DNA of 64,000 nucleotides, taken from positions 186,001-250,000 of the forward strand of contig CAZKGR010000001.1 in assembly GCA_964552465.1 (NCBI GenBank). Direction: 5' to 3'. Below the pieces are notes generated by a model, which had not been told where the DNA came from, ran no database searches, and saw only the letters and a list, made by a program, of their open reading frames with translations. Source of the stretch: BMS3BBIN04 sp964552465. Its GTDB lineage: Bacteria > Electryoneota > Electryoneia > Electryoneales > Electryoneaceae. Positions within the stretch are counted from its first letter, which is position 1. The number at the start of each line of letters is the position of its first letter. Below are positions 45,230-53,079 of the stretch, in pieces. A program made the position numbers and the translations under genes.

Positions 45230-46405
45230 TCAACTCCAGAGTAAACTCATGTGACTTTCCTGGTTGAAATCTGCATGTACAGGATCAATGTCTTGACCCT
45301 GTGGGTCATGCGTAACGTATATCTCTTTCACAACTGGCTTCTCACCGTCTTCCATGGCCTTTCGGACGATGCCCGAGAATCCGAGATATTTTCCGCTGCT
45401 GTTTCCGCGTACTTTCACACGACTACCAACGGGAAACCGTTGAAGCAACAGACACAATGTTTCAGTTGCAAACGCGTTATATAGCTGTTCAGTACCTATG
45501 ACTAATTCTTCGACGCATTCCAGTAGACTGATCGACAGGTTTGTGATCGGATCCAAGTGCAACCGTTCAAATGCTATTGAGACATTTACGATTTCGCTGT
45601 GCGGGAGCATTGTGGATACTCCGTCGCGACGCTGCGGGCGCGGAGGCTGGTCGGAACCGCGCAACCCCTGCGGATATCCTCGACCACTATATCGTTCTTC
45701 CTGCTGAAGCAAAATTTGATGTTCGAGATCCGAATTCGGATCACTTCCTCTGACGATCAGGCCTGTAAATGTTGGGTGCTCACGTGCGAGAACCTTTTCA
45801 AAGTCATTTACGCTGGACTCTTCAGTCGCGAACGATTGAAACAGGGTTTTACTAACAAAATGGATAAGAGAAGCCGATGCAACTGCCGTCATATCACGTA
45901 CTGGATAGTTGAATTCATGAGCCAGAATCACGCTTAAGCAGGCAGCTCGCACTCCGAATTGAAGCCATTCATCAGCAGGTAATTCTGGCAGGGATAGCAG
46001 TGTCAGCGCCTGTTTCTGTGCTGCATCATGCAACACTTCGGTCAGTTTGTCGCGCGTGGCGGAAGACATGTCCGTACCCAGCCACGCAGGATGTCTTTCA
46101 AGCGTGTCAAGCATATTGTCTGTTGACCAGAGTGGTGTGATCTGGTCAGGATTAGGAAGTGCCTCACCGCTGAGATCGAGCTCAATCCTTTTGGCGACGA
46201 TGTCACGTAATATCATTCCAGGTGGAGTATCATCGTCCGTGAATTCCATAACGGGCACTCGTCCAACGCCGCAATCTCTGAGCCGGGAGAGATGGCTTTT
46301 TTTGAGTTTGAAGCCAGCAGGAACGAGAATCACGCCTTTGGCATCGAACTGCGATTTGCCCAGAACGAATTGTTCTTGCAGATCTTCAACTGCAACCAAC
46401 CGCAT
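45230..46405 (-). CDS. Degenerate HD-GYP-domain protein (predicted pseudo-phosphodiesterase)
   Basis: 391 residues from ATG 46405, chosen for the GGGGGA site six nt upstream (the frame is open to 46462). The layout of HD-GYP c-di-GMP hydrolases is visible, but metal ligands are replaced. The HDIGK position reads HFVSK, and the HHExWDGxGYPxgLxG block reads QQEERYSGRGYPQGLRG. GYP and the Glu stay, while HD and HH are lost. An HP of the intervening helix (AREHPTF) remains. Probably binds a nucleotide or partner without hydrolysis. The N-terminal half contains VILVPAGFKLKKSHLSRLRDCGV, as in related HD-GYP proteins. Upstream of the YchF-like gene. Confidence 0.75.
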   Translation of the reverse strand: MRLVAVEDLQEQFVLGKSQFDAKGVILVPAGFKLKKSHLSRLRDCGVGRVPVMEFTDDDTPPGMILRDIVAKRIELDLSGEALPNPDQITPLWSTDNMLDTLERHPAWLGTDMSSATRDKLTEVLHDAAQKQALTLLSLPELPADEWLQFGVRAACLSVILAHEFNYPVRDMTAVASASLIHFVSKTLFQSFATEESSVNDFEKVLAREHPTFTGLIVRGSDPNSDLEHQILLQQEERYSGRGYPQGLRGSDQPPRPQRRDGVSTMLPHSEIVNVSIAFERLHLDPITNLSISLLECVEELVIGTEQLYNAFATETLCLLLQRFPVGSRVKVRGNSSGKYLGFSGIVRKAMEDGEKPVVKEIYVTHDPQGQDIDPVHADFNQESHMSLLWS

Positions 46406-46506
46406 CGTAAATCCCCCGTAGCATCTTCCCCAAATCCATAATAATGCCAACTTGTCCGCCACACAAAGGTAGTAACTGTAAGCGACTCGGGCAGGATAAG
46501 AATGTT

Positions 46507-47064
46507 CTATGAACTAAACGTTGAGACCTTTTGGAGTCTGCTAGTGGCGAGGGGCACGATCAAGGCAAAGATTAGTGTATTGATCGCAATCTGAGTCAAG
46601 CTGAAGATGATTCCGGCGAGTAAAAAACCAATAAGGGTACCTTCTTCCAGAGGCGCGAATACATAAAAGGACAGCGATAGCAGTAGTTGATATATAACGG
46701 TTACGAGCAATCCCATTGCTGAAAATAGCGCGATACGTAGCTGTCCTCTGGATGCATTCAATTTATGCCGCAGCAATCCAAAGAGAAGACCGTTTATTCC
46801 TTGACCCAGCATCTGCGCAACCCACATTGGAGGGACTGCCATGCTGGAGCCGAGTGGGTTGAACGCTCCGAATACCGCATAGGTGACCACACCAACGAGG
46901 AAACCGTACCCGGGGCCGAGCAACAAACCGGCAACCGCAACTGTGGCGGTTACCAGCTCTACATTTGGTACGGCAAAAAACAGGTATCCGTTGGCAACGG
47001 CAGCGGCAGCGAGCATCGCAGCCCGACTTACATTCCGCGCGGTATTAGAGTCCCGGTCCGGCAT
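46507..47064 (-). CDS. ECF transporter S component (vitamin- or substrate-binding membrane protein)
   Basis: 185 residues, five or six membrane helices and no soluble domain. Shape and glycine-rich turns (LLGPGYGFLVGVVTYAVFGAFNPLG) match S subunits of energy-coupling factor importers. The ligand cannot be read from the sequence. It closes the ffh-rplS operon, 13 bp after rplS. Its T partner could be ecfT at 28997, but the ATPases are not in the window. Confidence 0.78.
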   Translation of the reverse strand: MPDRDSNTARNVSRAAMLAAAAVANGYLFFAVPNVELVTATVAVAGLLLGPGYGFLVGVVTYAVFGAFNPLGSSMAVPPMWVAQMLGQGINGLLFGLLRHKLNASRGQLRIALFSAMGLLVTVIYQLLLSLSFYVFAPLEEGTLIGFLLAGIIFSLTQIAINTLIFALIVPLATSRLQKVSTFSS

Positions 47065-47077
47065 GCGGAAACCGGGA

Positions 47078-47449
47078 TCAACCCTTGGATTTCAGCGGAG
47101 CGATCTTTTCCTTGACGCGCGCAGCCTTGCCAACGCGATCACGTAAGTAATACAGCTTCGCACGACGAACACGGCCCACACGTTCACGATCGATCTTCGC
47201 GATGGTCGGACTGTTGAACGGGAACACACGTTCGACGCCGATTCCGCTCGAAATCTTGCGGACGGTAAAGCTTCCATGTCCAATTGTTCCGCGTACGCGG
47301 ATCACAGTACCACGGAAAATCTGGATACGTTCCTTGTTGCCTTCAATAACGCGCGTGTGCACGCTGACGGTATCGCCGGGGCCGAAGTCAGGGATGTCGA
47401 TGTTGCCACCTTCCCTGCGCTCGAGCTCCTGAATAAGCAGGTCAGCCAT
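47078..47449 (-). CDS. rplS: 50S ribosomal protein L19
   Basis: 123 residues from ATG 47449 (MADLLIQELERREGGNID) with AGAAGGTGAG just upstream; the open frame from 47509 overlaps trmD and is not used. Core features FGPGDTVSVHTRVIEGNKERIQ and RVGRVRRAKLYYLRDRVGKAARV. Located in the usual place after trmD. Confidence 0.97.
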   Translation of the reverse strand: MADLLIQELERREGGNIDIPDFGPGDTVSVHTRVIEGNKERIQIFRGTVIRVRGTIGHGSFTVRKISSGIGVERVFPFNSPTIAKIDRERVGRVRRAKLYYLRDRVGKAARVKEKIAPLKSKG

Positions 47450-47480
47450 GATCTCACCTTCTATGCTGTGTGTCGTTTGT

Positions 47481-48206
47481 TCAAGTTTTTTTGCCGCCAT
47501 CGCGGCCACTCTGACTCGCCAACCATCGTTCGTACAGGTCGGGTCTGAGTTTTTTCGTTCGTTCTATGCGTTTCTCGAGCCGCCACTTTTCCACATTCGC
47601 GTGGTGACCGCTCGTGAGTACATCTGGTACCTCTTCCCCATCCCAATCAGCAGGTTGGGTGTAATGCGGATGATCCAATAACCCTGAGCTGAAGCTATCG
47701 CCCGCTGCTGAGTCTGGATCACCCAGCACGCCTGGCAGTAATCGTACGACCGAATCAACTATCACCGCGGCCGGCAGTTCGCCGCCAGTCAGGATGAAAT
47801 CCCCGATGCTGAGTTCTTCATCAACGAAACGGTCGATTGCCCGTTGATCCACACCTTTGTAGTGGCCACAAATGAGCGTCAACCGATCCCGCTGAGTCAA
47901 CTCTTCGGCGATCTCCTGAGTCAGCACCCGTCCCTGCGGGCTGGTCAGGATAACATGCGGTTCAACATCCGGGCGTTTCTTATGCAAATGCTCCAGCGCT
48001 TCCGCTATTGGTTGCGCCTTTAGCACCATACCCGGTCCGCCACCGAAAGGACGGTCATCAGCGGTCGAATGCTGGTCATGCGTGAAGTCACGCAACTGGA
48101 CCAACTCAAACTGCACAGCGCCAGATCTTTCAGCGCGTCGCAGCATCGACTCGTTGAGAATCGCCCCTATTCCTTCGGGGAACAGTGTTATTATTTCAAT
48201 GATCAT
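47481..48206 (-). CDS. trmD: tRNA (guanine(37)-N1)-methyltransferase
   Basis: 241 residues from ATG 48206 (MIIEIITLFPEGIG). Knotted SPOUT enzyme that methylates G37 beside the anticodon to prevent frameshifting. Motifs DDRPFGGGPGMVLKAQPI, LTLICGHYKGVDQRAI, IGDFILTGGELPAAVI. The start overlaps the rimM end by 11 nt. Confidence 0.96.
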   Translation of the reverse strand: MIIEIITLFPEGIGAILNESMLRRAERSGAVQFELVQLRDFTHDQHSTADDRPFGGGPGMVLKAQPIAEALEHLHKKRPDVEPHVILTSPQGRVLTQEIAEELTQRDRLTLICGHYKGVDQRAIDRFVDEELSIGDFILTGGELPAAVIVDSVVRLLPGVLGDPDSAAGDSFSSGLLDHPHYTQPADWDGEEVPDVLTSGHHANVEKWRLEKRIERTKKLRPDLYERWLASQSGRDGGKKT

Positions 48207-48918
48207 CGGGCGGCTTGAGTTTGTCATCTGGCCGCTCAGGTTGTTTGATCTTGTGGCGGAACCGGGTAGAACCGCGTCCTCGTCCACGAATTTCCGGATC
48301 GCTACGATCCTTCTTCTCTTCGGGCAACAGACCTTCCAGCAACGTTACCTGGATCGTCTTCGCCTCGACATCGACCTGCTGCACAACTTCACGAATAGCC
48401 GGGATCAACACTTCGCCAAACGGACCTTGTACCTGCCAGACATCGTTAGCTGGTAAATCCATTACTTCAGTGATGGTCCCGAGGTCTCCGTGCTTGCTAC
48501 ATGTGACCTTGCAACCAACCAAGTCATCCATGTAATACAGATCCTCAGGGAGTTCATCCCGATCATCCATGTCAACGAACAGTTGTCCACCGATCAGTGG
48601 CGCTGCGTATTCACGCACCGGCGCTTCATTGAATCGGATGTAAACGGCCCCCGGTTCGAAACGCAGGCGTTTCGGTGTTAACCAGTGAATACGACCGTCC
48701 TTGCCCTCCAACCATACACCTTCGAGATCGGCAAACCGCTCGATGCGCCAGGTTGCAGGCTGAACCTTGAGGTCTCCCTTCAGGCCGTGCGCCTTGACCA
48801 CAACGCCAATCCCAACACGTCGATCTTTCGGCGGTGGATCGGGGACATCAAACTGAGACCGGGATTCGTCCTGGTCTCCCGGAAATCCCAAGGGAAGATC
48901 ATCGTGCGACAGGCTCAT
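48196..48918 (-). CDS. rimM: Ribosome maturation factor RimM with N- and C-terminal extensions
   Basis: 240 residues, longer than the usual 165-180. The barrel and PRC domains are central: VGIGVVVKAHGLKGDLKVQ (about 35-53), LIGGQLFVD, DLYYMDDLVGCKV and FGEVLIPAIREVVQQVDV. The first ~32 residues are polar and Asp/Pro-rich. The last ~45 residues are basic (GRGRGSTRFRHKI). Needed for 30S maturation around the S19/S13 head; works next to S16, which is encoded just upstream. Confidence 0.93.
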   Translation of the reverse strand: MSLSHDDLPLGFPGDQDESRSQFDVPDPPPKDRRVGIGVVVKAHGLKGDLKVQPATWRIERFADLEGVWLEGKDGRIHWLTPKRLRFEPGAVYIRFNEAPVREYAAPLIGGQLFVDMDDRDELPEDLYYMDDLVGCKVTCSKHGDLGTITEVMDLPANDVWQVQGPFGEVLIPAIREVVQQVDVEAKTIQVTLLEGLLPEEKKDRSDPEIRGRGRGSTRFRHKIKQPERPDDKLKPPDDH

Positions 48919-48927
48919 ATTCTGAGC

Positions 48928-49791
48928 TTACTCGCTCTTCTCTTCATCGTTCTTTTCAGCCTTATCTGCCTTCTTCTCAACTTTCTTGGCAGCCTTCTTC
49001 GGCTTTTCCTCGGCAGCGGGCTTCTCAGCCTTGGCTTCTTCCTTCTTCTCTTTGGCTGGAGCTTCTTCAGCCTTTTCTGCCTTCTTAGCGGCCTTCTTTG
49101 GCTTTTCCTCGGCAGCTGGCTTTTCTTCAGCCTTGGCTTCTTTCTTCGGAGCCTTTGCCTTTTCAGGCTTGGCTTCCTTCGCAGGCTTCTCATCTACCTT
49201 TGCGTCATCAGCCGGCTTCTCTTCTGCCTTTGCATCTTCGGCTGGTGCTTCCTCAGCCTTGGCTTCTTTCTTAGGCTTCTCTTCAGCCTTGGCTTCTTTC
49301 TTGGGCTTCTCTTCAGCCTTCGCTTCTTCAGCCGGTTTTTCTTCTGCCTTTGCCTCTTCGGCTGGTGCTTCCTCAGCCTTTGGCTTGGCTTTCTTCTCTT
49401 CTTTCGGCTTCGGCGGTTCAATCGGTTCTGGATCCGTCGGTGTGTATTTAGCCTTTGCCACCGGGCCCTTGTTGTTCTTTGCCTGGTGTGCCTTGACCTG
49501 CTCTTCAATCTCAGTCTGAGCGGTTTCGCTCTTCACGAGATCCCAACGGAGCATGACGCCGTCCTTGGTAAACAGACGCTTGACGGTATCGCTCATCTGC
49601 GCGCCGACCTGCATCCACTTGATGGCTGCATCGTGGTCAACAACCAAGGTGATTGGATCGGTTAACGGATCGTAATGACCGATCTTCTCGATGTACTTGC
49701 CATCACGACGGGTTCTTTTGTCCAGGGCGACGATCCGGTAAAATGGGCGCTTTTTACGTCCCATCCGGGTCAGTCTCAACATGACTGCCAC
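48928..49791 (-). CDS. rpsP: 30S ribosomal protein S16 with a very long Lys/Ala/Glu-rich repetitive tail
   Basis: 287 residues; normal S16 is about 80-90. Residues 1-85 are a good S16 (RLTRMGRKKRPFYRIVALD, GHYDPLTDPITLV, DTVKRLFTKDGV). From about 100 the chain becomes low-complexity, with dozens of AKAEEKP / KKEAKAEE / EEAPAEEAK-like units and near-balanced charge, likely a disordered or helical arm. Shorter A/K/E extensions of S16 occur in some Bacteroidetes. The frame is continuous with no stop. The plus strand opposite the tail is also open (48986-49519, Ser/Ala/Phe-rich), a side effect of codon bias. Confidence 0.92.
   Translation of the reverse strand: MAVMLRLTRMGRKKRPFYRIVALDKRTRRDGKYIEKIGHYDPLTDPITLVVDHDAAIKWMQVGAQMSDTVKRLFTKDGVMLRWDLVKSETAQTEIEEQVKAHQAKNNKGPVAKAKYTPTDPEPIEPPKPKEEKKAKPKAEEAPAEEAKAEEKPAEEAKAEEKPKKEAKAEEKPKKEAKAEEAPAEDAKAEEKPADDAKVDEKPAKEAKPEKAKAPKKEAKAEEKPAAEEKPKKAAKKAEKAEEAPAKEKKEEAKAEKPAAEEKPKKAAKKVEKKADKAEKNDEEKSE
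48931..49407 (-). repeat. Repeat-rich tail region of rpsP
   Basis: Codons for AKAEEKP-type units recur (for example GCTGAAGAG and AAGAAAGAAGCC variants) across about 480 bp. The imperfect repetition can expand or contract by slippage, so the tail length may vary between strains. Confidence 0.8.
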
Positions 49792-49802
49792 GTTACTCCT
49801 CC

Positions 49803-51152
49803 TCAGGCGGGCGGGAAGGGAAGATTTTTGGGCATCATCCCTTTTGGGATGCCCCTCATCTTCTTCATACCACCCATCTTTTTCATCATTTTACGCATTT
49901 GTTCGAACTGGTTGAGCAGGCGGTTCACATCCTGTACCCGTGTGCCACTGCCTGCGGCGATCCTTTTCCGTCGGCTGCCGCGGATAATCCTCGGTTTCTG
50001 TCGCTCTTCCTTTGTCATCGACAGAATGATCGCTTCTGTGCGCTTCATGTCGTTGGGGTCAATGTTGACGTCCTTCAGTGCCTTACCGGCTCCGGGGATC
50101 ATCTTCAACAAGCCTTCCAACGGGCCCATTTTCTTGATTTGGCGAAGCTGCTTGAGGAAATCCTCAAGGTCAAACTGTTGCTTTTGCAGCTTCTCCGCAA
50201 GCTCGAGCGCTTCTTTCTCGTCGACGGCTTCCTGTGCCTTTTCGACGAGGGACACCACATCCCCGAATCCGAGAATGCGGTTTGCCATCCGTGTTGGATG
50301 AAATTCTTCAAACTCTTCAAGCTTTTCGCCGACACCCGCAAACCGTAGTGGGACACCGGTTACTTCGCGAATTGAAAGTGCAGCACCACCGCGAGCGTCA
50401 CCGTCCAGTTTAGTCAGGATGATACCTGACACACCGAGCTGATCAGCGAATGCTTTTGCCGAATTGACGGCGTCCTGACCAGTCATACCATCAGCGACGA
50501 ACAGGATCTCTGACGGACGCAGTCGTGATTTGATCTCACGCAGCTCGTCCATCAACATTTCGTCAATGTGCAAACGGCCGGCGGTGTCAACGATCAGCGT
50601 GTCACGACCCTTGTTACGCGCATCGTCACGCGCAGCAACAGCTGTTTCGACCGGGTTCTTGTGCTCACGTTGGGCGTAAACAGGCAATTCAACCTGGCTA
50701 CCCACAACTTCGAGCTGGTCGATAGCCGCTGGACGTTGAAGGTCGCATGCAGCGAGCATGGGACGCAACCCACGCTTCGTCAAATATTTTCCGAGCTTAC
50801 CGGAGCTGGTAGTCTTACCAGAACCCTGCAGACCGACCATCATGATTACTGTCGGGCTGTCCTTGCTCCGGCGCAAGGGTTCGAATGTCTGTCCGAGCAA
50901 ATGGACGAGTTCATCATGGATGATCTTGACCACCTGCTGGCCGGGCGTGACCGACTTGGTCACTTCCTGGCCGACAGCACGCTCTTCTACCTTCTTCAGG
51001 AACGACTTCGCAACCTTGAAGTTGACGTCCGCCTCGAGCAAGATGCGACGCACTTCACGCAGTGCGGCCTTGACATCTTCCTCGTTCAGCCGTCCACGGC
51101 CCTTGATCTTTACAAACAGGCCGTCGAGTTTTTCCTGAAGTTCACCAAACAT
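49803..51152 (-). CDS. ffh: Signal recognition particle protein Ffh
   Basis: 449 residues. N domain about 1-90, GTPase G domain about 95-295 with GLQGSGKTTSSGKLG (P-loop), DTAGRLHIDEMLMDEL, and TKLDGDARGGAALS. The Met-rich M domain is about 310-445 (NRLLNQFEQMRKMMKKMGGM, ending Pro-rich). Delivers nascent membrane proteins to SecYEG via FtsY. Heads the rpsP-rimM-trmD-rplS unit. Confidence 0.97.
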   Translation of the reverse strand: MFGELQEKLDGLFVKIKGRGRLNEEDVKAALREVRRILLEADVNFKVAKSFLKKVEERAVGQEVTKSVTPGQQVVKIIHDELVHLLGQTFEPLRRSKDSPTVIMMVGLQGSGKTTSSGKLGKYLTKRGLRPMLAACDLQRPAAIDQLEVVGSQVELPVYAQREHKNPVETAVAARDDARNKGRDTLIVDTAGRLHIDEMLMDELREIKSRLRPSEILFVADGMTGQDAVNSAKAFADQLGVSGIILTKLDGDARGGAALSIREVTGVPLRFAGVGEKLEEFEEFHPTRMANRILGFGDVVSLVEKAQEAVDEKEALELAEKLQKQQFDLEDFLKQLRQIKKMGPLEGLLKMIPGAGKALKDVNIDPNDMKRTEAIILSMTKEERQKPRIIRGSRRKRIAAGSGTRVQDVNRLLNQFEQMRKMMKKMGGMKKMRGIPKGMMPKNLPFPPA

Positions 51153-51158
51153 TGTTCA

Positions 51159-51186
51159 GTCTTGAGTCCTGAGTCTTGAGTCCTGA
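51159..51186. repeat. Four tandem 7-bp units (GTCYTGA type)
   Basis: GTCTTGA GTCCTGA GTCTTGA GTCCTGA, i.e. two perfect 14-bp copies, directly abutting the palindrome at 51188. Reverse complement reads TCARGAC, close to the TAAAGAC unit at 11627. Confidence 0.75.
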
Positions 51187-51187
51187 G

Positions 51188-51215
51188 GGGGACACTTTGT
51201 CCTCAAAGTGTCCCC
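51188..51215. repeat. GGGGACACTTTG palindrome with flanking outer stem
   Basis: 12-bp arms GGGGACACTTTG (51188-51199) / CAAAGTGTCCCC (51204-51215) with a 4-nt loop. An outer stem CCTGAG (51182-51187) / CTCAGG (51220-51225) lies around it, and the left outer arm belongs to the heptamer array. It lies between ffh and the heptose gene. The terminator role is unclear because no T-run follows on the minus strand. Confidence 0.75.
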
Positions 51216-51220
51216 ACAAC

Positions 51221-51706
51221 TCAGGACTTGCAGTACCGCTTAATAACTTCATCGATCACGTTGGTTGTCGAACGTCCTTCGACTGTCGGGACGATCACGA
51301 CTCGTCCACCATATGCTTCGACTACGTCTTTGCCAACCACATCTTCTGGTTGCCAGTCCCCGCCTTTGACGATGATGTCAGGCTTGATCTTCTCGATCAA
51401 TTCCAGCGGCGTATCCTGGTCGAACAGGGTGACACGGTCAACTGACCGCAGCTCCGCCATCACACGAGCCCTATCCTGCTCCGGAACTACGGGGCGACTA
51501 TCACCTTTCAGACGGCTAACGCTCGCGTCACTGTTCAATCCCAATATCAGCGCGTCACCGTAGTTTTGTGCAATGTTGAGCAGGATAACGTGCCCAGCGT
51601 GCAGAATGTCAAAGCAACCGTTTGTGAACACTACAGTCTTGCCTTGAGCCCGCAGTTGGTTACGCCATTTCAGCGCTTCTTTCCATGTGACTGTCACGTC
51701 GACCAT
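51221..51706 (-). CDS. rfaE2: D-glycero-beta-D-manno-heptose 1-phosphate adenylyltransferase
   Basis: 161 residues, cytidylyltransferase-like fold: TVVFTNGCFDILHAGHVILLNIA (HxGH motif), LGLNSDASVSRLKGD, and IVKGGDWQPEDVVG. Attaches AMP to heptose-1-phosphate to give ADP-heptose for the LPS core. In E. coli this is the C-terminal half of HldE; here it is a separate gene, with the kinase half about 380 bp upstream across a tRNA gene. Confidence 0.94.
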   Translation of the reverse strand: MVDVTVTWKEALKWRNQLRAQGKTVVFTNGCFDILHAGHVILLNIAQNYGDALILGLNSDASVSRLKGDSRPVVPEQDRARVMAELRSVDRVTLFDQDTPLELIEKIKPDIIVKGGDWQPEDVVGKDVVEAYGGRVVIVPTVEGRSTTNVIDEVIKRYCKS

Positions 51707-51755
51707 GTGTTGGATCTCTGTGGCTGTGCCTGTATTTGCGCCGTTCGGCCTTCAC

Positions 51756-51783
51756 AGAAAGAAGGCCCCACTTTGGAGCCTTC
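51756..51783 (-). terminator. Intrinsic terminator downstream of tRNA-Val
   Basis: On the minus strand GAAGGCTCC / GGGGCCTTC (one G-T pair) with loop AAAGT, followed by TTTCT. It lies between the tRNA and rfaE2, so it should end the tRNA transcript. Confidence 0.7.
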
Positions 51784-51881
51784 GCCGCTTCAAACCGTTG
51801 TTCTGATGAGGAATTACCGGAACTCAGGTCATCCGAATCAAACGACACTCCCTCGGATCACAGACCCCTCACCAACGGGTG

Positions 51882-51955
51882 TGGGCGATACAAGAATCGA
51901 ACTTGTGACCTCTGGTATGTGAGACCAGCGCTCTAACCAACTGAGCTAATCGCCC
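51882..51955 (-). tRNA. tRNA-Val (anticodon CAC)
   Basis: Complete cloverleaf on the minus strand: acceptor GGGCGAT / ATCGCCC, D arm GCTC AGTTGGTTA GAGC, anticodon stem CTGGT / ACCAG around the loop CTCACAT (anticodon CAC, reads GUG), T arm ACAAG TTCGATT CTTGT, discriminator A. CCA is not encoded. It sits between the two heptose genes. Confidence 0.97.
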
Positions 51956-52087
51956 GAAATGTAGTCCTGCAAACGCTTGTCGCAGATTACAGAACAGTCC
52001 TCTCCCCTCGCAGTTCAAGGCAACGAATGTACGAAGCATCCTCATGCCACGCAACACGAGAGGGGGTCTGGCGAGTCCAGTCTCTAC

Positions 52088-53074
52088 TCAGCTATTCTCC
52101 CCGTTGAGCAGGTCTTCCGGCGTGATCGGAACGACGCCAACTCTCCCGACGACAACCTCAGCAGCTCTGGTCGCGAGACGGGCGGAGTTTTCCTTGTCCA
52201 GACCTGAGATCATGGCGAGTGTCATTGTGCTGATCACAGTGTCGCCCGCACCGGACACGTCTGAGATGCGACGGGGGCGTGTTGAAATGTGAACTGGCTT
52301 ATCCTCTCCATCCAACAAAGTCATGCCCTGCGAACCGCGTGTGATCAGAATGGAGTCAGCATCGAGCTTCTGCTTCAAGTCGCGGCATGCCTGCTCAACT
52401 TCAGCATTCTGGTTCAATTCCCTTTGCAAAGCATATTCCGCTTCGCGCAGGTTTGGCTTGAACAGAGTTGCGAGTTGATATTCAAAGAAATGGCTGGACT
52501 TGGGATCAACTGTGACGGGTACTCTTTGTTCGCGCGCGAAAGTAATACTCTCACGAATCAGTGATGCAGTGAGCAATCCCTTGTTATAGTCCTGAAGAAT
52601 AACCGCATCCGCGTCGGCAACAGCTTCCCGCATCCGTTCGGTGACTTGCGCCTGAATGTTAACCGCGGCTTCCCCACGCAGTTCCCGGTCCACACGCAAC
52701 AGTTGTTGATTTCCAGCGATCACGCGCGTTTTGACTGTCGTAGGACGATCATTTGCGAGAACAAGGCCATCTGGATTCGCCCCTTTTTCGATGAGCAGAT
52801 CAACCAGTTCCTGCCCATTGGCATCGTCACCAATCAAACCAATGGCATCGCATTTCGCTCCGAGGCTGGTCAGGTTTAGCACGACGTTACCCGCACCGCC
52901 GGGACGTTGCGCGTCTTCGTTCGCCTCGACAACGACAACCGGTGCTTCTGGACTGATACGCTGAACATCACCCCACACATAACGGTCGAGCATGAAATCG
53001 CCGATGACGACGACACGCTTGTCCCGCATGTTCTTGAGTGTGCGTTGTATCTTTTTCTGACTGAGATCCGACAT
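52088..53074 (-). CDS. rfaE1: D-glycero-beta-D-manno-heptose-7-phosphate kinase
   Basis: 328 residues, PfkB/ribokinase family. GDFMLDRYVWGDVQRISPEAP near the N-terminus, RPGGAGNVVLNL, and the ATP/anion-hole signature DVSGAGDTVIST with the catalytic Asp. Phosphorylates heptose-7-phosphate at C1 to supply rfaE2. Equivalent to the N-terminal half of HldE. Follows the lipid A acyltransferase by 5 bp, so the two are probably cotranscribed. Confidence 0.95.
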   Translation of the reverse strand: MSDLSQKKIQRTLKNMRDKRVVVIGDFMLDRYVWGDVQRISPEAPVVVVEANEDAQRPGGAGNVVLNLTSLGAKCDAIGLIGDDANGQELVDLLIEKGANPDGLVLANDRPTTVKTRVIAGNQQLLRVDRELRGEAAVNIQAQVTERMREAVADADAVILQDYNKGLLTASLIRESITFAREQRVPVTVDPKSSHFFEYQLATLFKPNLREAEYALQRELNQNAEVEQACRDLKQKLDADSILITRGSQGMTLLDGEDKPVHISTRPRRISDVSGAGDTVISTMTLAMISGLDKENSARLATRAAEVVVGRVGVVPITPEDLLNGENS

Positions 53075-53079
53075 GAGGT

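Noticed and set aside
48986..49519. Open plus-strand frame rich in Ser, Ala and Phe
   Set aside because: It is the complement of the Lys/Ala/Glu tail of rpsP; the composition follows from codon bias and no gene signals are present.
51882..51955. tRNA-Val as an integration site of a genomic island
   Set aside because: No integrase, no direct repeat of the tRNA end within the window, and both flanks are housekeeping genes.
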